Shown here: positions 1 through 6,049 of the stretch, in pieces
Numbering within the stretch: position 1 is the first letter of the stretch
How the letters are laid out: each line of letters starts with the position of its first letter
Source: an uncultured bacterium
GTDB taxonomy: Bacteria > Bacteroidota > Bacteroidia > Chitinophagales > Chitinophagaceae
Reading direction: 5' to 3'
Assembly (NCBI GenBank): GCA_903957405.1
Contig: CAJBPC010000312.1
Span: 1 to 24,237 of the forward strand
Length of the DNA stretch: 24,237 nt
Program-made: the position numbers and the translations under genes
The notes under the pieces: generated by a model
The model's database searches: none
The model's input: the letters and a program-made list of their open reading frames with translations, nothing else
What the model was told of the DNA's origin: nothing

Positions 1-514
1 ACCACTGCTCCACCTCCCTGCCGCTGACGAACATGAAATACAACACAAAAAACATCACGGCTATATTGCCGAGAATGTTCGCCGTACTATTCAGAAAAGT
101 CGGAATGAAATCCTTGACACGCGACTGTACCGTTTTAATTGCCTCGACATCCACAACTTCCAAACCCACAAAGCCTGTGATCTTTTCCGAAAATGCACGG
201 ATACCCGTCAACAATTCGTCTGAATGACTGAATATGTCATATATCTTGGGGGTGACAAGATGGATGGCATAATACAACGGGAGACCGATGATCACAAAAA
301 ATCCAAACAAAAAGAGAAAAGCAGTGCCCGACTTTCTCCATTTTCTTTGCTCCACAAGGATATGGTAACCATTCCGGCCAAGGACATAAAAAGTCACTGC
401 ACCCAGAAAACCGGGCAACAACATATAAAGTTCCTTTACGATCAGGAATCCCATTACCACTATCAGGGCCAGCAGTAAAATCTGACGGATTCTGTTGTTG
501 AATTGAGCTGCCAT
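1..514 (-). CDS. AI-2E family transporter (N-terminal part, cut by window edge)
   Basis: The reading frame opens with ATG at 514 (MAAQFNNRIRQ) and stays open to base 1, so only the first 171 residues are present and the C-terminus lies outside. The translation shows closely spaced hydrophobic helices near residues 10-32, 32-45 and 62-82, then a long soluble stretch rich in charged residues (about 85-140), then another helix near 145-165 (NILGNIAVMFFVLYFMFVSG). This layout of N-terminal helices, a periplasmic-like insert and further helices is typical of the AI-2E/PerM (UPF0118) membrane protein family, whose members run to about 350 residues. The family is annotated as exporters or transporters, but substrates are mostly unproven. 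It lies 85 bp downstream of the radical SAM gene on the same strand, so co-transcription is possible. No Shine-Dalgarno is visible. The family call is good; the substrate is unknown. Confidence 0.8.
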   Translation of the reverse strand, partial: MAAQFNNRIRQILLLALIVVMGFLIVKELYMLLPGFLGAVTFYVLGRNGYHILVEQRKWRKSGTAFLFLFGFFVIIGLPLYYAIHLVTPKIYDIFSHSDELLTGIRAFSEKITGFVGLEVVDVEAIKTVQSRVKDFIPTFLNSTANILGNIAVMFFVLYFMFVSGREVEQW

Positions 515-599
515 TCATTAATGATATTGTGGTGATTTGTATCCGGGTCAGGGGACTGGAATACCGTTCAATTCGGCAACACGCGGTTAACCGTATTCG

Positions 600-1628
600 T
601 CACCCCCATACTTTGGTCCCTTCACTACAGTTCGAGCAAATATCGATATTCTTCCTGCCTTTCATGAGTTCCCCGCGGAACTGCCTGTAATTTTCATTAT
701 GCCAGATCTCACGGAATGACTGGTTCTTCATGTTTCCCAACTGGTGCATGGCATCCTTATCGAAACAACAAGGCACCACCAAACCATCCCATGTGATGAC
801 ATTCGCGTGCCAGAGTTTCCAGCAATGATTCTGAAGCTTGTTCTTTGGTACACGCTTCCCGGCAGCATTTGTCTTGTAACGACTGAATTTATCTATGGAA
901 GTGATAAGGCCATTGGGATCGTTCTCATAATCATAGATCTGTGCAGTCTTGAACCATACCGCATCGACCCCAATTTCCTTGCCAAGCTTCTCCACCGCGT
1001 CCACCTGATCTTCGTTCGGCTTCACCACAAGGAACTGGAAAATCACAAAGGGCTTATGACTGCCCAGCGCTTTTTTCCACTTCACGATCTCCTTTGCACC
1101 GGCAATGACCTTTTCCAGCTTCCCACCCACACGATACTGCTGATAAACATCCTGGGTGGTCCCGTCGATTGAAATGATCAGCCGATCCAATCCGCTTTCA
1201 ATGGTCTTTCTCGCATTTTCCTCATTAAGGTAATGCGCATTCGTCGAAGTGGCGGTGTATATCCCCTTCGATGAAGCATAATGAACCATGTCTAAAAACG
1301 ATGGATTAAGATACGGCTCACCCTGGAAATAAAAAATCAGATAAATAAGTTCCTTGTGTATCTCATCAATCGTTTGCTTGAAAAAACTGCTTTCCAACAT
1401 GCCGGTAGGACGGGTGAATGCCCTCAGCCCACTGGGACATTCAGGGCATCGCAGGTTGCAGGAAGTCGTCGGCTCAAAAGAAATCGATATCGGCAAGCCC
1501 CATTGCACAGGCTTTGCCGTGAAACGGCTGATGTGATAACTGGTATAAACTTTAAACGCATTCCATGCACGCCGGACGGTAATCCGGGATATAAGATTCA
1601 AAGTGTCACGATAATTCATTGCAGGCAT
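600..1628 (-). CDS. Radical SAM protein with C-terminal SPASM domain
   Basis: The 342-residue protein carries the radical SAM iron-sulfur motif CNLRCPEC (Cys57, Cys61, Cys64), which binds the 4Fe-4S cluster that cleaves S-adenosylmethionine, and a GEP motif near residue 103. The C-terminal part holds a SPASM-type cysteine set: Cys269, the pair Cys287/Cys288 in VVPCCFDKD, and Cys331/Cys334 in CSNC, which normally binds auxiliary clusters. SPASM proteins modify peptides, or carbohydrates and other small molecules; neither a precursor peptide nor a sugar cluster is seen nearby, so the substrate cannot be named. The N-terminal 45 residues are a basic extension before the barrel. Starts at 1628 and 1619 are both possible. 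The gene is divergent from the GH25 lysozyme gene, with an 86-bp gap. Family assignment is confident. Confidence 0.92.
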   Translation of the reverse strand: MPAMNYRDTLNLISRITVRRAWNAFKVYTSYHISRFTAKPVQWGLPISISFEPTTSCNLRCPECPSGLRAFTRPTGMLESSFFKQTIDEIHKELIYLIFYFQGEPYLNPSFLDMVHYASSKGIYTATSTNAHYLNEENARKTIESGLDRLIISIDGTTQDVYQQYRVGGKLEKVIAGAKEIVKWKKALGSHKPFVIFQFLVVKPNEDQVDAVEKLGKEIGVDAVWFKTAQIYDYENDPNGLITSIDKFSRYKTNAAGKRVPKNKLQNHCWKLWHANVITWDGLVVPCCFDKDAMHQLGNMKNQSFREIWHNENYRQFRGELMKGRKNIDICSNCSEGTKVWG

Positions 1629-1689
1629 ACTGGTGTAAAATTAATCCAATCCAATGCAGCGACTGAAAAAAACATATCGCCATTCGGTG

Positions 1690-1697
1690 CAACTTTG
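1690..1697 (+). promoter_or_regulatory. Possible -7 promoter element for the GH25 gene
   Basis: CAACTTTG lies 17 bp before the ATG at 1715 and differs from the Bacteroidota -7 consensus TAnnTTTG only at its first base. No good -33 TTTG is seen at the expected spacing, so this is weak. Confidence 0.3.
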
Positions 1698-1714
1698 CAT
1701 ACCAACAATGCCCC

Positions 1715-2497
1715 ATGTCAGAAGCCAGAAAAAAGAAGATGTATGCCAGAAATAAAAAAATCGCCCTCACAATCCTATTCCTGCTATCTATCGTGACAAT
1801 CAGTTTTCTCGTCTATGTATGGTGGCAGGAGAAACGATCCGGCTTCGCTCACTATTCGGGATTCGGAATTCCAATGCCTTCGGATTACGAGATATTCGGA
1901 ATCGACGTATCCCACCATCAGGGCTTCGTACAATGGGATGCTGTGAAGAAAATGAAAGATAAGCAAATCAGGGTGGGGTTTGCATTCATCAAAGCAACGG
2001 AAGGATACACCCACCATGACCGCCAGTTCAAAAGAAACTGGCGCAAGGCCCGGGAAGCTGGAATGCTGCGGGGTGCCTATCATTTCTTCCTCCCCGGTAA
2101 GTCAGGATCCCAACAAGCAGATCATTTTATTGCAACGGTACGATTGGAGAAAAGCGACATGCCGCCTGTCCTTGATGTGGAAGAAACCCATGGCATTCCG
2201 ATTCCGACCATTCGAAAACGAGTCAGAGAATGGCTCGAAAAAGTCGAACGACATTACGGCAAAAGACCGATCATCTACACCGGCGTAGACTTCTATAACA
2301 GGGTACTGGGAAGCGAATTCGATGTTTACCCCCTTTGGATAGCCCATTACCTAAAACGCGACAATCCTAAAATATCTAGGAAATGGACGTTCTGGCAGTT
2401 CAGTGAAACCGGTAATGTGAACGGAATCTCCACAAAAGTCGACTTCAATGTATTCCATGGAGATTCGGCAACATTGAAAAAACTAATGTCACGTTAA
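1715..2497 (+). CDS. GH25 family lysozyme (N-acetylmuramidase), membrane-anchored
   Basis: The 260-residue protein is a glycoside hydrolase family 25 muramidase, which cuts the beta-1,4 bond between MurNAc and GlcNAc in peptidoglycan. A short basic N-terminus is followed by one hydrophobic helix (about residues 16-36), so it is probably anchored in the inner membrane with the enzyme in the periplasm, or is exported. The catalytic domain starts at FGIDVSHHQG (Asp64) and continues with FIKATEG, GAYHFF and LDVEE; Asp154 and Glu156 fit the DxE catalytic pair of the family. The sequence WQFSETGNVNGI and the final VDFNVF are also family hallmarks. No cell-wall-binding repeats are present. There are no phage genes around it, so a chromosomal wall-remodelling or competition role is more likely than a phage endolysin. 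Confidence 0.92.
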   Translation: MSEARKKKMYARNKKIALTILFLLSIVTISFLVYVWWQEKRSGFAHYSGFGIPMPSDYEIFGIDVSHHQGFVQWDAVKKMKDKQIRVGFAFIKATEGYTHHDRQFKRNWRKAREAGMLRGAYHFFLPGKSGSQQADHFIATVRLEKSDMPPVLDVEETHGIPIPTIRKRVREWLEKVERHYGKRPIIYTGVDFYNRVLGSEFDVYPLWIAHYLKRDNPKISRKWTFWQFSETGNVNGISTKVDFNVFHGDSATLKKLMSR

Positions 2498-2498
2498 A

Positions 2499-2528
2499 TT
2501 GATTTTTTCCGGCAGATCCTTACTTTCG
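2499..2528 (+). promoter_or_regulatory. Candidate promoter (-33 TTG, -7 TACTTTCG)
   Basis: TTG at 2499-2501 and TACTTTCG at 2521-2528 are separated by exactly 19 bp, the usual spacing of Bacteroidota sigma-A promoters (TTTG-N19-TAnnTTTG). The element ends 19 bp before the ATG of the small membrane protein, directly after the lysozyme stop codon. Confidence 0.5.
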
Positions 2529-2547
2529 TGAACACATAAACCACAAC

Positions 2548-2796
2548 ATGGAACCTGAAATAGCATTATACCTGAGAAAAATCGTATGGTCACTTTCGGC
2601 CATCATGGTTTGGATGCTGGTGAATATCTTCTTCGGAATCCAAAAGGGTTATATGCTCTTCGAAGAAGGACATACATTCGGTTCGGTGATCTTCTACCTT
2701 TGGCTTTCAGGTAGCTTCTACGCTCTTTTCAAACTCTACAAACGCCACTGGAGACAAAAGCAGGAAGAAACAACTTCCCCAAGCACAAAGCCATAA
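2548..2796 (+). CDS. Small two-helix membrane protein, unknown function
   Basis: This 82-residue protein has two hydrophobic segments (about residues 10-30 and 44-63) separated by a short polar loop containing GYMLFEEGHTFGS, and ends in a basic and polar tail (RHWRQKQEE). It is most likely an inner-membrane protein. I do not recognise the family. A promoter-like sequence with correct spacing lies just upstream, the frame is compact and ends next to a hairpin terminator, and the hydrophobic pattern is protein-like, so I think the gene is real. It follows the GH25 gene by 50 bp on the same strand, but its own promoter suggests independent expression. Confidence 0.7.
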   Translation: MEPEIALYLRKIVWSLSAIMVWMLVNIFFGIQKGYMLFEEGHTFGSVIFYLWLSGSFYALFKLYKRHWRQKQEETTSPSTKP

Positions 2797-2817
2797 AAAA
2801 AGCCCCGAAATGGGGCT
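2794..2817 (-). terminator. Rho-independent terminator of the prohibitin gene
   Basis: AGCCCC-GAAA-(T)GGGGCT forms a tight hairpin (2801-2817) with a GAAA-type loop. On the minus strand it is followed by a run of seven T (plus-strand A at 2794-2800), so it ends the prohibitin transcript coming from 2850. It also lies just after the plus-strand small membrane gene and may slow that transcript too. Confidence 0.8.
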
Positions 2818-2849
2818 CCTTAATATCATTTATCCGAAATCGACACCGC

Positions 2850-3761
2850 TTATTGTTTTCCATCCAATATGATGGGGACACCCCCTTTCGACGGCATGAC
2901 GACAATCTTGGCATTCTGCGAACCGGCAAGCTCTTTCAATGCTTTTATCTGTTCGTACTGAAGTTGCTTTTCAGAAAGACTCTCGCTGATGATGCGTTGG
3001 TAGTCTGCAATACCTTGCGCTTCTACACGCTTCCGCTCTGCTTCCTGCTTTTCTTTCTGCAGTACGAACTGCATCTTCTGTGCATCCTGCTCTGCATTGA
3101 TCTTCTGCTCAATCACAGTCTTCACAGACCCTGGCAGCGTAATGTTGCGCACAAGCAGATTCTCCAACAAGAGACCGCGTTTCTTGAAATCTTCGTCGAT
3201 GGTCTTGAAGATCCTGTTCTGGAATTCATCGCGCTTAGAGGAATACAATGCCACAGCGTCGTAATAAACGGCATTGTCACGGATACGGGTGCGGGTGATG
3301 GGCCTGACGATCTTATCCTCGTAATTCACCCCAATTTCACGGATCAGTTTAGGTGATTCTTCCGGAACAATACGATACAACACAGAAAGATCAATGGTCA
3401 CTTCCAATCCATCGGCCGTAAGCACCCTAATGGCATCGTCTCCACTACTGGAACCCTCGTCATGCTTGCCGCTCATGGTATAGTTCTGTGTGCGAACATC
3501 CAACTGCTTCACTTCCATCAAAGGATTCACGAAATTAAGACCGCTACTCAACACATCATTATGAACCTTCCCAAACAGCGACTTAACACCCACATACCCC
3601 GCATCAATCTGCTTGACGCAGGATGTAAGGAATCCCAATACAATCAGTAGGATAGAAATGATTCTGACAGTTGGCAAAAACCTCTTTATCGGGTTATCCT
3701 CGTTACGGGAAAGCGAAATACCGGCTAACAATAAAATAAAACCAAGAATGATCAGAAACAT
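2850..3761 (-). CDS. Prohibitin family / SPFH domain membrane protein
   Basis: The 303-residue protein has two N-terminal hydrophobic segments (about 1-17 and 30-47) followed by an SPFH (stomatin/prohibitin/flotillin/HflK) domain: AGYVGVKSLFGKV, GLNFVNPLMEVKQLDVRTQNY, and GLEVTIDLSVLYRI. The C-terminal third is a long charged helix rich in Glu, Lys and Gln (about 215-275), as in prohibitins that form large ring oligomers, and it ends IVVMPSKGGVPIILDGK, a conserved prohibitin tail. Bacterial members scaffold membrane microdomains and often modulate membrane proteases; no FtsH or NfeD partner is present here. A Cys at 48 after the second helix is probably incidental. The gene has its own terminator downstream. 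Confident family call; the cellular role is inferred from family. Confidence 0.93.
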   Translation of the reverse strand: MFLIILGFILLLAGISLSRNEDNPIKRFLPTVRIISILLIVLGFLTSCVKQIDAGYVGVKSLFGKVHNDVLSSGLNFVNPLMEVKQLDVRTQNYTMSGKHDEGSSSGDDAIRVLTADGLEVTIDLSVLYRIVPEESPKLIREIGVNYEDKIVRPITRTRIRDNAVYYDAVALYSSKRDEFQNRIFKTIDEDFKKRGLLLENLLVRNITLPGSVKTVIEQKINAEQDAQKMQFVLQKEKQEAERKRVEAQGIADYQRIISESLSEKQLQYEQIKALKELAGSQNAKIVVMPSKGGVPIILDGKQ

Positions 3762-3840
3762 ATTATAAATGTTTATTTAATGAAAGAGTTAAAGTATTGT
3801 GAACAGGTTGCATAGGCTCAGAAATATACTTTGCTTAAAA

Positions 3841-4269
3841 TCAGCTGCTATGATCAGAAACAATCACCCACTCCCCCCTGATCTTTCTGAATATAAGAGT
3901 ATAATAACCCGCCACATCACCCGCCGCACGCTTTAGCGACCATTTCCCTAACACATGATAGTACTTAGGAGAGAGGCGTTTGACATGAAGGATCGTGAAA
4001 GTCAGTTTGCCCATCCGGGAGGTATCCCCGTAGTTCTTTTTGTAGGTGGCCAGCGTGGATCCATATCCATAAGTGACACCGGATTTACCGATATACATCA
4101 ATGAATCATTTTGCCAATACCCGTTCATAAAACCATCCAGATCCCCATTGTTCCAGGCTTTTACCTGTAGGGCTAAAATATCCCGAATCTGCTTTTCTGC
4201 ATGGGTTTGGGACTGTACCGAAAAACTATAAGTCAAAAAACACAGCAGTATGAATATGGATGAGCGCAT
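3841..4269 (-). CDS. Secreted NTF2-like (DUF4440/SnoaL-like) protein
   Basis: The 142-residue protein starts with a signal peptide (MRSSIFILLCFLTYSFSVQSQ, probable cleavage after QSQ or near it). The mature part looks like an NTF2-like cone-shaped alpha+beta fold: a helix with QVKAWNNGDLDGFMNGYWQNDSLMYIG, a strand-rich centre, and the closing KIRGEWVIVSDHSS, which matches the end of DUF4440 proteins (typically W-x-I-V-x-D-H). Such proteins are small dimers with a ligand pocket; no enzymatic activity can be assigned. Length is normal for the family. Gene spacing to prohibitin is 79 bp on the same strand. TTATTTTA at 4286-4293 is a possible -7 promoter element. Confidence 0.85.
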   Translation of the reverse strand: MRSSIFILLCFLTYSFSVQSQTHAEKQIRDILALQVKAWNNGDLDGFMNGYWQNDSLMYIGKSGVTYGYGSTLATYKKNYGDTSRMGKLTFTILHVKRLSPKYYHVLGKWSLKRAAGDVAGYYTLIFRKIRGEWVIVSDHSS

Positions 4270-4285
4270 GTAAGATCTTTTTTCC

Positions 4286-4293
4286 TAAAATAA
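4286..4293 (-). promoter_or_regulatory. Possible -7 promoter element for the NTF2-like gene
   Basis: On the minus strand TTATTTTA lies 16 bp before the ATG at 4269. The same core (TTATTTT) occurs at similar distances before two other genes in this window (9973-9980 and 24164-24171). Confidence 0.35.
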
Positions 4294-4350
4294 CCCATTT
4301 ATCCAACACGGATGAGGATGGATATTGATTGGGTGATGCTTGGTTCCATT

Positions 4351-4374
4351 AAAAAAAGCCGCATGGGCGGCTTT
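4351..4374 (-). terminator. Terminator after the TIM-barrel isomerase gene
   Basis: AGCCGC-ATGG-GCGGCT forms a six-base-pair GC-rich hairpin (4357-4372), followed on the minus strand by seven T (plus-strand A at 4351-4357). It sits 25 bp downstream of the stop codon at 4399. Confidence 0.8.
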
Positions 4375-4398
4375 ATACATCGTTCAGCATGAGTTCCG

Positions 4399-5316
4399 TC
4401 AGATCTTTAAATCCCGGAGGTAGGCTGCACATGCTTCCGCACTTTTCAATGACGTGCTGTTATCATATCGTTCCTGCTCAACGATGTAATGTTTCATCCC
4501 TGATCCGGATGCCACCTTGAGTACTTTTGCATAATCAATGGAGCCTGTCCCCAAGTCACAGGAAGCATCCTGCTCTTTCGGATCCGCTTGCTTTATCCGG
4601 TCTTTCACATGACAAAGGGTGAAGCGATTTGCGTATTTTTTCAGCCATACTTCAGGATCCCCGCCGGCCGTGACCACCCAGTAAATATCCATCTCAAAAT
4701 CCACCAAAGCCGGATCGGTTCCTTCCATTAGGATATCCTGAGGCATACGGCCTTCCATTTGTGTAAACGTATAACCATGATTATGGTAGGCAAAGCGAAT
4801 GCCGTTTTTCCTGCAGATTTCTCCTCTTTTGTTGAATGTATCTGCATAACGCTTGTAGTCATCGAGCGTCTTTTGAGGGCCGATCCATGGTGAAATAAGG
4901 TATTTCATGCCGATCTGTCCTGCCTGTTCGGCCTTTTTTTCAAAATCCTTGTCGATATTGCAATGGCTAGATACCATCACAAGGCCGAGCTCATCCATAT
5001 ATTTTTTGAAATCGGTATGCTGCATTCCCCAAAAAATTCCAGTGGCGCCCTCATAACCCTCGATTTCCTTGTATCCAAAGCCGGCAACCTGCTTAAGTAC
5101 ACCTTTCGGGTCCTTCGGCAGTACATCCCGAAGGGTGTACAATTGAAGACCAAAAGAACCAAGTACCTGACCGGCGGCAGTATTGCTTTTCAAAGATGAA
5201 TTACCTGATGTCGCGGCATCATTACCTGTCGGGAGGCTACATCCGATGCCTGCCAGCGTAACACCCGAAACCATCATGCCCGCATTACGAATGAATCTTC
5301 TTCTGTCTATCGTCAT
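4399..5316 (-). CDS. Exported sugar phosphate isomerase/epimerase-like TIM-barrel protein
   Basis: The 305-residue protein begins with a twin-arginine-like signal (DRRRFIRNAGMMVSG) leading to GIGCSLP, a possible but non-canonical lipobox at Cys26, so it is probably translocated folded and perhaps lipid-anchored. The mature domain is an AP-endonuclease-2-type xylose isomerase-like TIM barrel: LGSFGLQLYTLRD, GYKEIEGYEG, MVSSHCNID, FAYHNHGYTF, LVDFEMDIYWV, FTLCHVKD and a final YIVEQERY. The conserved His/Glu/Asp residues in these segments are the expected metal ligands. The substrate is unknown; related proteins act on sugars or keto-sugars in the periplasm. The upstream gene on the same strand is a gluconate 2-dehydrogenase subunit 3 with a 73-bp gap; in related genomes a GMC oxidoreductase commonly belongs to this set. 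A terminator follows. Confidence 0.9.
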   Translation of the reverse strand: MTIDRRRFIRNAGMMVSGVTLAGIGCSLPTGNDAATSGNSSLKSNTAAGQVLGSFGLQLYTLRDVLPKDPKGVLKQVAGFGYKEIEGYEGATGIFWGMQHTDFKKYMDELGLVMVSSHCNIDKDFEKKAEQAGQIGMKYLISPWIGPQKTLDDYKRYADTFNKRGEICRKNGIRFAYHNHGYTFTQMEGRMPQDILMEGTDPALVDFEMDIYWVVTAGGDPEVWLKKYANRFTLCHVKDRIKQADPKEQDASCDLGTGSIDYAKVLKVASGSGMKHYIVEQERYDNSTSLKSAEACAAYLRDLKI

Positions 5317-5389
5317 TTTTCTGGATTGTGTTTAAGAATCTGGATCTTCGGAAATTCTATACCTGATTAATTTGGGGTCTTCCTTTTTT

Positions 5390-5962
5390 TTATGTCGCCC
5401 AGGCCTTGTCCCCTTTCTTGTAGGGTACACATCCTTCATAACGTCCAGGAATCGCCACATACCTCAAAGCCTGTGTTGCACCGATCTCGGAACTGAAATA
5501 TCCGAGGAGCGTCAGCTGCTTCAAAAGCGTGAAATAGTGGTTAGGATCTCCCTCTTTTTTTGCAGAGTTGTAGGATTTCTGTTCCTTGTCCGCTGCTGTC
5601 AACAATAAAGTGCGCTGCTCGGGTGAGGCTTTCATGAAACCATGGCCATACGATGTCTCAGAAATTTTATCAATGGCGGAAATCCCGTCTATGAAGATCT
5701 TCTGGTCTTTCTCATCGTAGCAATCGGTCACCATCACATGCATGAATTCACCCACTTTTGCCGCTTTGGCTCCTGGAGTATTTGTGGTTGGAATGATGGT
5801 TTCCGCAATCTCATCAAGAAAGGAAATCTGATCGGCAGTGAGCGGAAGTCCGGCAGCGGATTTCTTCACCCCCGGGCTGCATCCCTCTAAAAAGGCCGAA
5901 CCGCCTACAATAGTACCCCCAAAGACGAGGGCAACCCTGCTCAATGCATCACGTCTGTTCAT
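5390..5962 (-). CDS. Gluconate 2-dehydrogenase subunit 3 family protein (orphan small subunit)
   Basis: I place the start at 5962 (MNRRDALSRVALVFGG), which gives a clean Tat-type signal (RRDALS, then a hydrophobic stretch) ending in LEGC with lipobox Cys28; an in-frame ATG farther upstream at 6037 would add a 25-residue tail with no homology-like features. The 190-residue product continues with LTADQISFLDEIAETIIPTTNTPGAKAAKVGEF, the hallmark of the gluconate_2-dh3 family, and ends GYVPY-like (EGCVPYKKGDKAWAT). These proteins are the small subunit that helps export and assemble a flavin GMC oxidoreductase. No GMC gene lies between this gene and the TIM-barrel gene or elsewhere in the window. 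Start is 87 bp from the divergent phosphoesterase gene. Confidence 0.9.
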   Translation of the reverse strand: MNRRDALSRVALVFGGTIVGGSAFLEGCSPGVKKSAAGLPLTADQISFLDEIAETIIPTTNTPGAKAAKVGEFMHVMVTDCYDEKDQKIFIDGISAIDKISETSYGHGFMKASPEQRTLLLTAADKEQKSYNSAKKEGDPNHYFTLLKQLTLLGYFSSEIGATQALRYVAIPGRYEGCVPYKKGDKAWAT

Positions 5963-6049
5963 GTAAGAAGTTTTGTGGAAATAAATGTACAAAAAGAAAT
6001 AGAGAATGCGTATTCGATATCTTAGTAACCTCATCACTCAAACAACAAC

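Noticed and set aside
237..518. 93-residue minus-strand reading frame at the window start
   Set aside because: It is out of frame with a much more protein-like translation from 514 to base 1, whose helices fit an AI-2E family transporter.
584..593. 10-bp palindrome CGGTTAACCG between the radical SAM and AI-2E genes
   Set aside because: It is short, has no loop or T-run, and could easily arise by chance.
1715..2497. Phage endolysin or prophage remnant around the GH25 gene
   Set aside because: No phage structural, integrase or holin gene is nearby, and the protein carries its own N-terminal membrane segment.
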